Shown: one piece after another, positions 1-6,848 of the stretch
Position numbering within the stretch: the first letter of the stretch is position 1
Layout of the letters: each line of letters begins with the position of its first letter
Made by a program: the position numbers and the translations under genes
The notes under the pieces: generated by a model
What the model saw: the letters and a program-made list of their open reading frames with translations, nothing else
Database searches by the model: none
What the model was told of the DNA's origin: nothing
Assembly (NCBI GenBank): GCA_002469765.1
Contig: DKNS01000139.1
Location: 615 to 15,271, forward strand
DNA: 14,657 nt
Direction of reading: 5' to 3'
DNA from: Flavobacteriales bacterium UBA7382
Lineage (GTDB): Bacteria > Bacteroidota > Bacteroidia > Flavobacteriales_D > Sanyastnellaceae

Positions 1-37
1 AGATGAGCTCCTGCCGTCGCCAAGATATCTTTAACCC

Positions 38-1375
38 ATGCAAAGCATTCTTCACATCCATCGAGTTGGCCTGTTGTGTCTGGCGCAGTTTCTGCTGGTG
101 TCCACGTCTTGGAGTCAAGCCGGACAAAAAGCGCTGTTCACTGGGCCCATGGTGGGGCACGTCAGCATGCGATCCGCTCAGTTGTGGGTCCAAACGGTGG
201 GCCCAGCTGAGGTTGTGGCTGAGTATGTGTCCAAAGGGGAGGACAAGAACAAGTCGTGGTCCGTCACATCCCCTGTGCAAACCGACCCCAAGTCGGGGCA
301 TATCGCCCACGTCAATCTGGCCAACTTGGAACCTGGCACAGCCTACAGTGTGAAGTTCATGCTGAATGGAAGGCCTATTGACGATTTGCTCGAAGTCCGC
401 ACGCAAGTGTTGTGGGATTACCGCATGGATCCTCCTGCATTTTCTTTTGTAACAGGCAGCTGCGCATTCATCAACGAAACCAAGTATGACCGCCCGGGCA
501 CACCGTATGGGGGAGGTTATGAAATCTTCGAGCGTATGGCTGACGAACAGCCGGACATGATGCTATGGCTTGGAGACAACATCTACTTGCGTGAGGTTGA
601 CTTTCAATCCTATGAGGGCTTTGTCCATCGCTACACGCACGCCAGGCAAACTCCTGAGATGAGGCGGTTGCTTCAGACTTGCCCCAATTACGCAATTTGG
701 GACGACCATGATTTTGGGCCCAACGACAGCGACGGCAGTTGGATTCATGCGGACTGGTCGCGCGAGGCGTTTGAGGCATTTTGGAGCAATCCGAGCTACG
801 GTCTTCCGAAAGCACCCCGATGTGTCTCCACAGCCTTCCGTTTTGTCGACATGGAGTTCTTTTTGCTCGACAACAGGACCTACCGAGTGAACCACCAAAA
901 CAAGACGAACGCTCCCCAGGTGCTGGGGCAAGCTCAAATTGACTGGCTCATCCAAGCCCTGCAAAAATCAAGAGCACCGTATAAATTTGTATGTGTGGGC
1001 GGGCAGGTGCTCAACGACGCGGCGGTGTATGAGAATGTCAGCCAATTCCCCAGCGAACGACAGCAGATCTTGGAGCGGTTGGAACAAGAGGACATCCGAG
1101 GTGTGGTGTTTTTGTCAGGTGACCGCCACACCACAGAGTTGTCTGAATACACCATGGGCAACGGTCGAAAGGTGTACGATTTGACTGTGAGCCCTCTGAC
1201 CAGCAGGGCGGCTCATGCTGCGGACGAGCCCAATTCCTTCAGGGTGGATGGGACTTACGTGGAGCAACGGAATTACGCCAAATTGTCTTTCGATGGCCCC
1301 CGTAAACAACGGACATGTCTGGTGGAAATCAAATCTACAGAAGGGGAGACCCTTTGGTTAAAATCCCTGGATTGA
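38..1375 (+). CDS. Secreted PhoD-like alkaline phosphatase / phosphodiesterase
   Basis: Predicted metal-dependent phosphatase or phosphodiesterase exported from the cytoplasm, probably scavenging phosphate from organic esters. The 445-residue protein opens with a Sec-type signal peptide (hydrophobic residues 10-24, probable cleavage near 28, SQA-GQ). It has no twin-arginine pair, unlike classical Tat-exported PhoD. Residues about 32-122 look like the fibronectin-like N-terminal domain of the family. The metallophosphatase domain follows, with GSCAFIN (140-146), WLGDNIYL (177-184), IWDDHDFGPND (220-230), LLDNRTY (276-282) and SGDRHTTEL (360-368). These carry the Asp, Asn and His metal ligands expected for PhoD-type enzymes. 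The ATG at 38 is the first possible start, because an in-frame TAA lies at 32-34. The stop TGA shares one base with the pdxH start, which suggests co-transcription. The family assignment is firm; the true substrate (phosphomonoester, diester, teichoic acid or phospholipid) cannot be read from sequence. Confidence 0.9.
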   Translation: MQSILHIHRVGLLCLAQFLLVSTSWSQAGQKALFTGPMVGHVSMRSAQLWVQTVGPAEVVAEYVSKGEDKNKSWSVTSPVQTDPKSGHIAHVNLANLEPGTAYSVKFMLNGRPIDDLLEVRTQVLWDYRMDPPAFSFVTGSCAFINETKYDRPGTPYGGGYEIFERMADEQPDMMLWLGDNIYLREVDFQSYEGFVHRYTHARQTPEMRRLLQTCPNYAIWDDHDFGPNDSDGSWIHADWSREAFEAFWSNPSYGLPKAPRCVSTAFRFVDMEFFLLDNRTYRVNHQNKTNAPQVLGQAQIDWLIQALQKSRAPYKFVCVGGQVLNDAAVYENVSQFPSERQQILERLEQEDIRGVVFLSGDRHTTELSEYTMGNGRKVYDLTVSPLTSRAAHAADEPNSFRVDGTYVEQRNYAKLSFDGPRKQRTCLVEIKSTEGETLWLKSLD

Positions 1376-2007
1376 TGGACCTGCACAGCCGCACAGATTA
1401 CGACAAGGGGATGTTGAGCATCTCGGACATCAACAATGATCCTTGGGCTGCCTTGGAGTCTTGGGTCAAAGAAGCTGTGAATTCTGGCATCCAAGATCCG
1501 ACGGCATTTCATTTGACCACCCTGGACGGCAATGGCTTTCCCCACGGGCGGATTGTGTTGCTTCGAGACACTCGCCAGGGGGAGCTGGTGTTTTACACCA
1601 ATTACCTGAGTGAGAAAGGAAAAGATTTGCAAGCCAATCCCAAGGCGGGGGCGACGTTTTTCTGGCCTCATTCAGACCGTCAAATTCGCATTCGCGGGAC
1701 TGTGACCAAGATTCCTGTTTCGGAATCCAACGCGTATTTTAATTCTAGGCCTGTGGCCAGCAGGTTGGGCGCTTGGGCATCAGACCAAAGCGAGGTTGTG
1801 GATTCACGCGAAATGTTGGATGCCCAATTTCGACACGTGGAGGCCAAATTCTCAGACGGCACGGTGCCACGTCCGGAACATTGGGGGGGATTCGCCTTGC
1901 GTCCGGCCGTCATTGAATTTTGGCAGGGCCGTCCGAGTCGCTTGCACGACAGGGTGAAGTGCAAGCGCACAGAGCAAGGCTGGGACCTTGTGAGGCTCCA
2001 GCCCTGA
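1375..2007 (+). CDS. pdxH: Pyridoxamine 5'-phosphate oxidase
   Basis: FMN-dependent cytoplasmic enzyme that oxidises pyridoxamine- or pyridoxine-5'-phosphate to pyridoxal 5'-phosphate, the last step of the salvage and DXP-dependent vitamin B6 routes. The 210-residue length is typical. Family features are in order: HGRIVLLR (57-64, FMN-binding strand), FYTNYLSEKG (73-82), FFWPHSDRQIRIRG (95-108), SRPVASRLGAW (124-134), and the C-terminal dimerisation/active-site motif EFWQGRPSRLHDR (181-193) ending in RLQP. It aligns well with E. coli PdxH as I remember it. The reading frame is open from 1315, but I chose the ATG at 1375. The extra 20 residues would lie inside the phosphatase gene, and 1375 gives a TGATG stop/start overlap suggesting coupled translation. 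The gene ends one base before the convergent rlmI stop, leaving no room for a separate terminator. A run of seven G lies at 1883-1889 in the conserved HWGGF segment. Confidence 0.96.
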   Translation: MDLHSRTDYDKGMLSISDINNDPWAALESWVKEAVNSGIQDPTAFHLTTLDGNGFPHGRIVLLRDTRQGELVFYTNYLSEKGKDLQANPKAGATFFWPHSDRQIRIRGTVTKIPVSESNAYFNSRPVASRLGAWASDQSEVVDSREMLDAQFRHVEAKFSDGTVPRPEHWGGFALRPAVIEFWQGRPSRLHDRVKCKRTEQGWDLVRLQP

Positions 2008-2008
2008 T

Positions 2009-3220
2009 TCAGTCGTCAATCCTCAAGACGAGTCCCTTGAGGTAGCTTCCTTCTGGGTGAAAAACGTTGACTGGGTGGTCGGGCGGTTGGTGCAGGCGGT
2101 GAAGGATGCGTACGGTTCGTCCAGCTTGAATTGCCGCAGCCACAATGGTGTTCGCAAAGAGCACATCGTCCACAGCTTGGCTGCATGAAAAAGTGAATAG
2201 CAAGCTTCCCGATTTCATCATGCTCAAAGCGCGCAAGTTGATTCGCTTGTACCCCTGGACTGCGGCATGCCTGGCCGAAGCCCGTTTGGCAAAGGCCGGC
2301 GGATCGAGCACCACGATGTCGAACTCAGACAAAGTCTCGGTTTTTAGAAATTCCAAGGCATCCGCCTGGATGCTCTTGTGCTTGGCAGCATCCATGCCGT
2401 TGAGTCTCACATTTTCTTCGCACACCTCCAGTGCCCGTGCTGAGCTGTCCAGGCTGTGGACTTCACTTGCACCAGCGGCAAGTGCCGAAATACTGAAGCC
2501 GCCAGTGTAGCTGAATACATTCAGAACTTTCTTTCCTGAAGACATGTTCCCAAGCAGTGCGCGGTTCTCTCGCTGGTCCAAGAAGAAGCCCGTTTTCTGT
2601 CCTTTTTCCCAATCAATGATGTAGTGGTTGCCGTGTTCTGTGGCCTTGTGGTTGGCCGGAGCCTTGCCCCACACCCATTTGTCCTCAGAGAGCACGCCTC
2701 CATTTTTGGCAAGTGTCTTGGCGCTTTTGTCGTAAACCCCGACCAAGGTGTCGCCGAGGGCCAATTTGAAGCCTTCCACCAAATCATCCAAGTGCCGATG
2801 CATGCCTGGCGTGTGGCATTGGAGGACCAACACAGAGCCGTACAAGTCTGCGATGAGCCCAGGCATGCCATCTCCTTCCGCGTGGATCAACCTGCAGGCA
2901 GTCTGGTCGTCATTGCCAAACAAGCCCAAGTCCCTGCGCACGCGAACCGCATTTGCAATTTTGACATGCCACCAGCTGTTGTCCGGCAGGACGTCTTCAA
3001 AAGTCAACATGCGTACAGCAATGCTGGCATCGGGGGAGTAGTGTCCCCATCCCAGGCATGCTCCTTTGTTGGCAAAAACTTGCACCCAGTCCCCAGCTTT
3101 TGGATGCCCTTCAATTCGCTTGATGCCTCCGCTGAACACCCAGGGGTGTCGGCGGCGAATGCTTTGGTCTCGTTTGGCTTTTAGCGTCACGCGAGGACTG
3201 AGTGGGGGAGTCTCATTCAT
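2009..3220 (-). CDS. rlmI: 23S rRNA (cytosine-C5) methyltransferase, RlmI family
   Basis: SAM-dependent RNA methyltransferase of the PUA plus Rossmann type; E. coli RlmI makes m5C1962 in 23S rRNA. The 403-residue protein is close to E. coli RlmI in length. Residues about 10-75 form the PUA-like RNA-binding domain, including RRRHPWVFSGGI (22-33). The signature GQKTGFFLDQRENR (207-220) is followed by the SAM-binding motif VLNVFSYTGGFS (232-243), an acidic strand end LDSS (257-260), DPPAF (306-310) and FTFSCS (342-347), whose Cys346 is the expected catalytic nucleophile. The start is the ATG at 3220-3218, with no clear Shine-Dalgarno sequence. It lies 18 bases downstream of recQ on the same strand, so the two are probably one transcript. 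It converges on pdxH with a single base between stop codons. Uncharacterised paralogues of this family exist, so the exact modified base is inferred. Confidence 0.93.
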   Translation of the reverse strand: MNETPPLSPRVTLKAKRDQSIRRRHPWVFSGGIKRIEGHPKAGDWVQVFANKGACLGWGHYSPDASIAVRMLTFEDVLPDNSWWHVKIANAVRVRRDLGLFGNDDQTACRLIHAEGDGMPGLIADLYGSVLVLQCHTPGMHRHLDDLVEGFKLALGDTLVGVYDKSAKTLAKNGGVLSEDKWVWGKAPANHKATEHGNHYIIDWEKGQKTGFFLDQRENRALLGNMSSGKKVLNVFSYTGGFSISALAAGASEVHSLDSSARALEVCEENVRLNGMDAAKHKSIQADALEFLKTETLSEFDIVVLDPPAFAKRASARHAAVQGYKRINLRALSMMKSGSLLFTFSCSQAVDDVLFANTIVAAAIQAGRTVRILHRLHQPPDHPVNVFHPEGSYLKGLVLRIDD

Positions 3221-3238
3221 GCGCCAAAACTAGGCTTT

Positions 3239-5116
3239 CTAGCCGCCGGTTGAGGGCGAAGCCCCAACCCATTTCAACATTGTGGAATTGGCTTCAAGGA
3301 CACCTGCTTTGTGCCAATGTTGGAGGATGCTTCGCGCCAAGACCCGATGGCCGGGTCGAATCGTTTGCAGCAAATCGGTGCCTGTGATTGGACCATGCGA
3401 CAACACGGATTGAAGTCTCATTCGAAGTTCCTTGCGTTGCGCAGTGCACGAATCACACTTTCCGCAAGGACCAATGCTTTGTCCAGAAAAGTGGAGGTCA
3501 AGCAAAGTGGCCCTGCACTCCGAACCGCAGACGTAGTTGGACATCGCCTCGAGGCTTTGTTCGACATTCCGCTTGCGAGACCGGTCGACCACCACATGCT
3601 TCGCGGCACGACGCGGTTCAAGCCATTCGATTCGCATTTCAGGAGGTTGTATGTTCCACTCGATCAGCCCCATGGCGTCCAATTGGATCAAACATTGAGA
3701 CACAGCGTTGGCGTCCATGGTAGGGTGCCCGTTTTCATTGGCCAGGAGGGCCTTGGTCAGGCGGTCAGGCCTGACTGAGACTGGAACACGGGCATGACGT
3801 GAGGCCCAAGCGTGGACGGTCTCCTGCAGCGGTGGCAACGTGGACGTTGTGGCCGACAGCCACTGCAATTCCCCTTCCAGTTCACGTTTCTCAGACAAGG
3901 AAGGCTCGCGAATGGCAATGAGACCGGCTTGGGCGAGCAGGTTCAGTGCAGGTCGATGTTGGCTTGCTGGGCCTGGAGTCAGGTCTCTTGGCTTTTCCCC
4001 GACGGCGAGTTGCGCCTTGTTGCACAAGTCCTGATAACAAGCTCGAACAGCAGCGTCAGATGGAAACTGGCGCTCCATCTGGACAATGTGGGCTTCGAAG
4101 TCATCTGGCCCTACGTAAAGAATGCAATGGGCGTCTTGACCATCTCGACCGGCCCGCCCTGTCTCTTGTGTGTACGCTTCGAGGTTGGATGGTGGTCCCG
4201 CATGAAACACCCACCGTACGTCTGGTTGGTTGATGCCCATCCCAAACGCACTCGTGCAAGCCAGGACCTGCAATTTCCCCTGACGCCATTGAAGATGACG
4301 CTTCTCTTTCAGATGTCGGCTTAGGCCTGCGTGGTATGCCGCGCCAGGGATGCCGGCCTCCGTCATTCTGGCCTCCCATTGTTCCGCCTCGTGGCGGGTT
4401 TGGACGTAAAGCAGTCCTTTGCCCGTCCGTGAAGCCATGTCTCGCAAAATGGAAACGTCGCGATCTCCATGGGAGCAAACCTCGAAAATCAGGTTGGGAC
4501 GTCTCATGGACATTCTGTGAACGACCGGGTCGACAGGCATTTGAGCTTGGACATCTTTCAGCACTTCCGGTGTGGCGGTGGCGGTGAATGCGCCCCATGC
4601 TGCCTCCGGGAAGTGCGATTGAAGCTCCCCAATCAATTGGAAATCTGGTCGGAAATCATGCCCCCATTGTGAAATGCAATGGGCCTCGTCCACCACCACG
4701 GTCCGCACATCCCAAAACCCAAGACGGGCTTGGAAGAGGGGGTGTCGGATTCGTTCAGGGGCCATGTAAAGGAACTGCGTTCGGCCGAACCTCACGTTGT
4801 CCAAGACGCGGTCGCCATTTCCGCCCACCCAGGCCTCAGCCCTTATGCCGCGTGACCTGAGCTGGTCACATTGGTCCTGCATCAGGGCCACCAAGGGAGT
4901 CACCACGATGCACAACCCACCACGGACCAGGGCCGGAAGTTGAAAACACATGCTCTTGCCAGCGCCTGTGGGCATCAAGGCAAGAACGTGTCGTCCACGG
5001 ATCAAGTCCTGCACTGGTTTCACTTGGTGTGGTCGGAGGTCGTCAAATCCCCAGTGCGTCTTCAGCAAGCCTGGAAGGGCTTGGAGTGCGTCTGAGGGAT
5101 TTTGTGAGGCGTCCAT
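3239..5116 (-). CDS. recQ: RecQ-family ATP-dependent DNA helicase
   Basis: 3'-5' DNA helicase acting in recombination and replication-fork repair. All core motifs are present in 625 residues: motif 0 GFDDLRPHQ (23-31), Walker A PTGAGKS (49-55), DEAH (143-146), the RecQ aromatic-rich loop CISQWGHDFRPDF (147-159), FTATAT (177-182), motif V TSAFGMGINQPDV (288-300) and motif VI QETGRAGRDG (317-326). A RecQ zinc site follows, with Cys534 and CGKCDSC (551-557), then a short winged-helix-like tail (about 565-615). No HRDC domain is visible. About 208 residues separate motif VI from the first zinc cysteine, against about 50 in E. coli RecQ, so this is a distinct subtype. The open frame continues upstream to 5728, but that part is antisense to tpiA. 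The ATG at 5116 puts motif 0 at a normal distance from the N terminus. It probably heads a recQ-rlmI operon. Confidence 0.93.
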   Translation of the reverse strand: MDASQNPSDALQALPGLLKTHWGFDDLRPHQVKPVQDLIRGRHVLALMPTGAGKSMCFQLPALVRGGLCIVVTPLVALMQDQCDQLRSRGIRAEAWVGGNGDRVLDNVRFGRTQFLYMAPERIRHPLFQARLGFWDVRTVVVDEAHCISQWGHDFRPDFQLIGELQSHFPEAAWGAFTATATPEVLKDVQAQMPVDPVVHRMSMRRPNLIFEVCSHGDRDVSILRDMASRTGKGLLYVQTRHEAEQWEARMTEAGIPGAAYHAGLSRHLKEKRHLQWRQGKLQVLACTSAFGMGINQPDVRWVFHAGPPSNLEAYTQETGRAGRDGQDAHCILYVGPDDFEAHIVQMERQFPSDAAVRACYQDLCNKAQLAVGEKPRDLTPGPASQHRPALNLLAQAGLIAIREPSLSEKRELEGELQWLSATTSTLPPLQETVHAWASRHARVPVSVRPDRLTKALLANENGHPTMDANAVSQCLIQLDAMGLIEWNIQPPEMRIEWLEPRRAAKHVVVDRSRKRNVEQSLEAMSNYVCGSECRATLLDLHFSGQSIGPCGKCDSCTAQRKELRMRLQSVLSHGPITGTDLLQTIRPGHRVLARSILQHWHKAGVLEANSTMLKWVGASPSTGG

Positions 5117-5173
5117 GTGGCAGGCGTCGGGGAGTTTCCGAATTTTACTACTCAAATCGACAAGACAAAAGTG
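5117..5173. promoter_or_regulatory. Divergent intergenic region between recQ and tpiA
   Basis: This 57-base gap separates the start codons of divergently transcribed recQ (-) and tpiA (+), so promoters for both probably lie here or just inside the flanking genes. I looked for the Bacteroidota promoter pattern (TAnnTTTG near -7 and TTG near -33) on both strands. The nearest match is CACTTTTG on the minus strand (bases 5173-5166), which lacks the first T and has no TTG at the right distance. The + strand shows no good match. Neither start has a clear Shine-Dalgarno sequence. The regulatory role is inferred from gene orientation, not from a recognised motif. Confidence 0.35.
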
Positions 5174-5935
5174 ATGCGCAACATCGTAGCAGGAAACTGG
5201 AAGAGCAACAAATTGATGGGCGAGGCCCGAGAGTGGATGGATGAAATGGCCGAATGGTTGGCCAGCCATGAAGGTGTGGAGGTCATGGTGGGTGCACCTG
5301 CCCCTTACCTGTCTGTGCTGGCAAATGTTGCACCAGAAGGGTTGCAGGTCCTGGCGCAAAACGTCAGCGCCGAAGGACACGGTGCACACACGGGAGAATT
5401 CACTGCCGACATGCTCAAGTCGTGCGGGGTGGCTGGCGCCATCGTGGGGCACAGTGAGCGTCGTGCGCGTTATGGCGACACCGACGACCGAGTGAAGGCG
5501 AAGGTTCGGGCCCTTGTGGGCGAAGGATTGCAAGCCGTGTTCTGTTGTGGAGAGACGTTGGAGGAACGTGAGGCTGGGCATCAAGAACAAGTGGTGCACC
5601 GCCAGTTGAAGGCAGCGGTGTTGGACCTGGACGAAGATGCCCTGAACCGCGTGGTTGTGGCGTACGAGCCAGTTTGGGCCATTGGCACCGGCAAAACGGC
5701 GACTTCTGCCCAGGCCCAAGAGATGCACGGGGCTATCCGCGGGTGGTTGGCCGATCGCTTTGGGGACGAGAAGGCTGCGGATGTGGCCATCCTTTACGGT
5801 GGATCATGCAAACCAAGCAATGCTGCTGAACTCTTCGGCAAGGCCGACATCAACGGCGGCTTGATTGGAGGGGCGGCCTTGAATCCCGTGGACTTTCAGG
5901 GGGTTTTGGCAGGCCATCCAGATTTGAAGAGATGA
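5174..5935 (+). CDS. tpiA: Triose-phosphate isomerase
   Basis: Interconverts dihydroxyacetone phosphate and glyceraldehyde-3-phosphate in glycolysis and gluconeogenesis, as a cytoplasmic TIM-barrel dimer. The 253-residue length is standard. Active-site residues are all present: Asn8 and Lys10 in AGNWKSN (6-12), His93 in VGHSERR (91-97), and the catalytic base Glu165 in YEPVWAIGTG (164-173), which also holds the mobile loop 6. The phosphate-binding segments YGGSCKPSN (208-216) and GGLIGGAAL (228-236) are intact. The ATG at 5174 was chosen over an in-frame ATG at 5117 because it gives the usual MRNIVAGNWK start; the extra 19 residues fit nothing in the family. The last four bases (ATGA) overlap the prmA start, indicating translational coupling. 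The tpiA-prmA pair is an arrangement I know from Flavobacteriia. Confidence 0.98.
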   Translation: MRNIVAGNWKSNKLMGEAREWMDEMAEWLASHEGVEVMVGAPAPYLSVLANVAPEGLQVLAQNVSAEGHGAHTGEFTADMLKSCGVAGAIVGHSERRARYGDTDDRVKAKVRALVGEGLQAVFCCGETLEEREAGHQEQVVHRQLKAAVLDLDEDALNRVVVAYEPVWAIGTGKTATSAQAQEMHGAIRGWLADRFGDEKAADVAILYGGSCKPSNAAELFGKADINGGLIGGAALNPVDFQGVLAGHPDLKR

Positions 5936-6807
5936 CTTCTCCCAAGCGCTACCACCGGTGGGCCTTGACCCTTAAGCCGCTCTTGCCGGCTCGCGAAGTG
6001 GCGGTGGCGTATTTGGGGGAATGTGGTTTTGACATGTTCGAGCCTTCCAGCACCGGGGTGGTGGCCCACGGAGAGGAAGACAAGGTGGACACCGCTTTGG
6101 CGTATCAATTGTTGAACGAAATCAAGGCATTTGCCCGGGTGGCGTGCGACCCATCGGTGGTTGAACAGGAGAATTGGAATGCCCAGTGGGAAGAGGACTA
6201 TCCCAAGGTGGAAGTTCGCGATGAGAATGGCGCATTGAGGTGCACCATCCGAGCGCCGTTCCACCTGTCTGCGACCCAGGGAATGGACGTGGTGGTGTCG
6301 CCGCAGATGAGTTTTGGCACCGGTCACCATGCCACAACACACTTGATGACGGCTTCCATGTTGGAGCTTCCATTGGAGGGCCAAACTGTGCTAGACATGG
6401 GATGCGGGACAGGGGTGCTGGCCCTTGTGGCGGGGTTGTCCAAGGCCAAGTTGGTGTTGGGGATTGACATTGAAGCCCACGCCGTATCCAACGCCAGGAA
6501 CAACTTGGCCAAGAATCCTGCCGTCTCAAACCCTGTGCGTTTTGAATGTGGGGACGGAGGTTTGCTTTCAGGTCACGTGGACGGCAAGTTTGAAGTGGTG
6601 CTGGCAAACATTCACAAGAACGTGTTGTCTCAGGACATGCGTGCCTACGCGAGGGTGCTTGGCAAGGGGGGTGATTTGCTGTTGAGTGGATTCTTTGAGG
6701 GGGACGTTCCAGCCATGCAGGCTTGTGCAGAGGCGGCTGGTCTTCAAGTGAAGGGGGTGAAAGTTCTCGAGGGTTGGGCCTGCATGGCCTGTTGGAAACC
6801 CGCGTAA
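5932..6807 (+). CDS. prmA: Ribosomal protein L11 methyltransferase
   Basis: SAM-dependent enzyme that methylates lysines and the N-terminal amine of ribosomal protein L11. The 291 residues match the usual size. The N-terminal L11-recognition domain covers about residues 1-80. It is followed by the family signature ENWNAQWEEDYP (80-91), MSFGTGHHATTHLM (126-139), the SAM-binding motif VLDMGCGTGVLAL (153-165), the acidic ligand in GIDIEAHAV (177-185), and LANIHKNVL (224-232), equivalent to the NI motif of PrmA. The start ATG lies inside the tpiA stop region (ATGA, 5932-5935), so translation is probably coupled. In Flavobacteriia the next gene is often clpS; here it is instead the large secreted protein, after a 41-base gap. 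I see nothing truncated or unusual in the protein. Confidence 0.96.
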   Translation: MTSPKRYHRWALTLKPLLPAREVAVAYLGECGFDMFEPSSTGVVAHGEEDKVDTALAYQLLNEIKAFARVACDPSVVEQENWNAQWEEDYPKVEVRDENGALRCTIRAPFHLSATQGMDVVVSPQMSFGTGHHATTHLMTASMLELPLEGQTVLDMGCGTGVLALVAGLSKAKLVLGIDIEAHAVSNARNNLAKNPAVSNPVRFECGDGGLLSGHVDGKFEVVLANIHKNVLSQDMRAYARVLGKGGDLLLSGFFEGDVPAMQACAEAAGLQVKGVKVLEGWACMACWKPA

Positions 6808-6829
6808 ACTCCTGACAAAAGATTGAGCC

Positions 6830-6847
6830 ACCCCTGTAATTTGGGGT
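6830..6847 (+). other. Small inverted repeat just upstream of the 6849 start codon
   Basis: A perfect 5-base inverted repeat, ACCCC (6830-6834) and GGGGT (6843-6847), encloses an 8-base loop and ends one base before the ATG at 6849. It lies in the 41-base gap after prmA. As RNA it could form a short GC-rich hairpin over the ribosome landing site. It has no T-tract, so it is not a recognisable terminator. Stems this short arise often by chance, so only the sequence is certain, not the function. Confidence 0.25.
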
Positions 6848-6848
6848 C

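Noticed and set aside
26..33. TATCTTTA as a promoter -7 element for the phosphatase gene
   Set aside because: It resembles TAnnTTTG in all but the last base, but it lies only four bases before the ATG and no -33 TTG is visible in the window.
1315..1374. 20-codon N-terminal extension of pdxH
   Set aside because: It lies inside the phosphatase gene. The ATG at 1375 gives a TGATG overlap and a normal PdxH length.
5117..5173. 19-codon N-terminal extension of tpiA
   Set aside because: The standard TpiA start MRNIVAGNWK is at 5174, and the extra residues match nothing in the family.
5117..5728. 204-codon N-terminal extension of recQ
   Set aside because: It is exactly antisense to tpiA and lies upstream of a proper RecQ start at 5116, so it is an open frame by chance.
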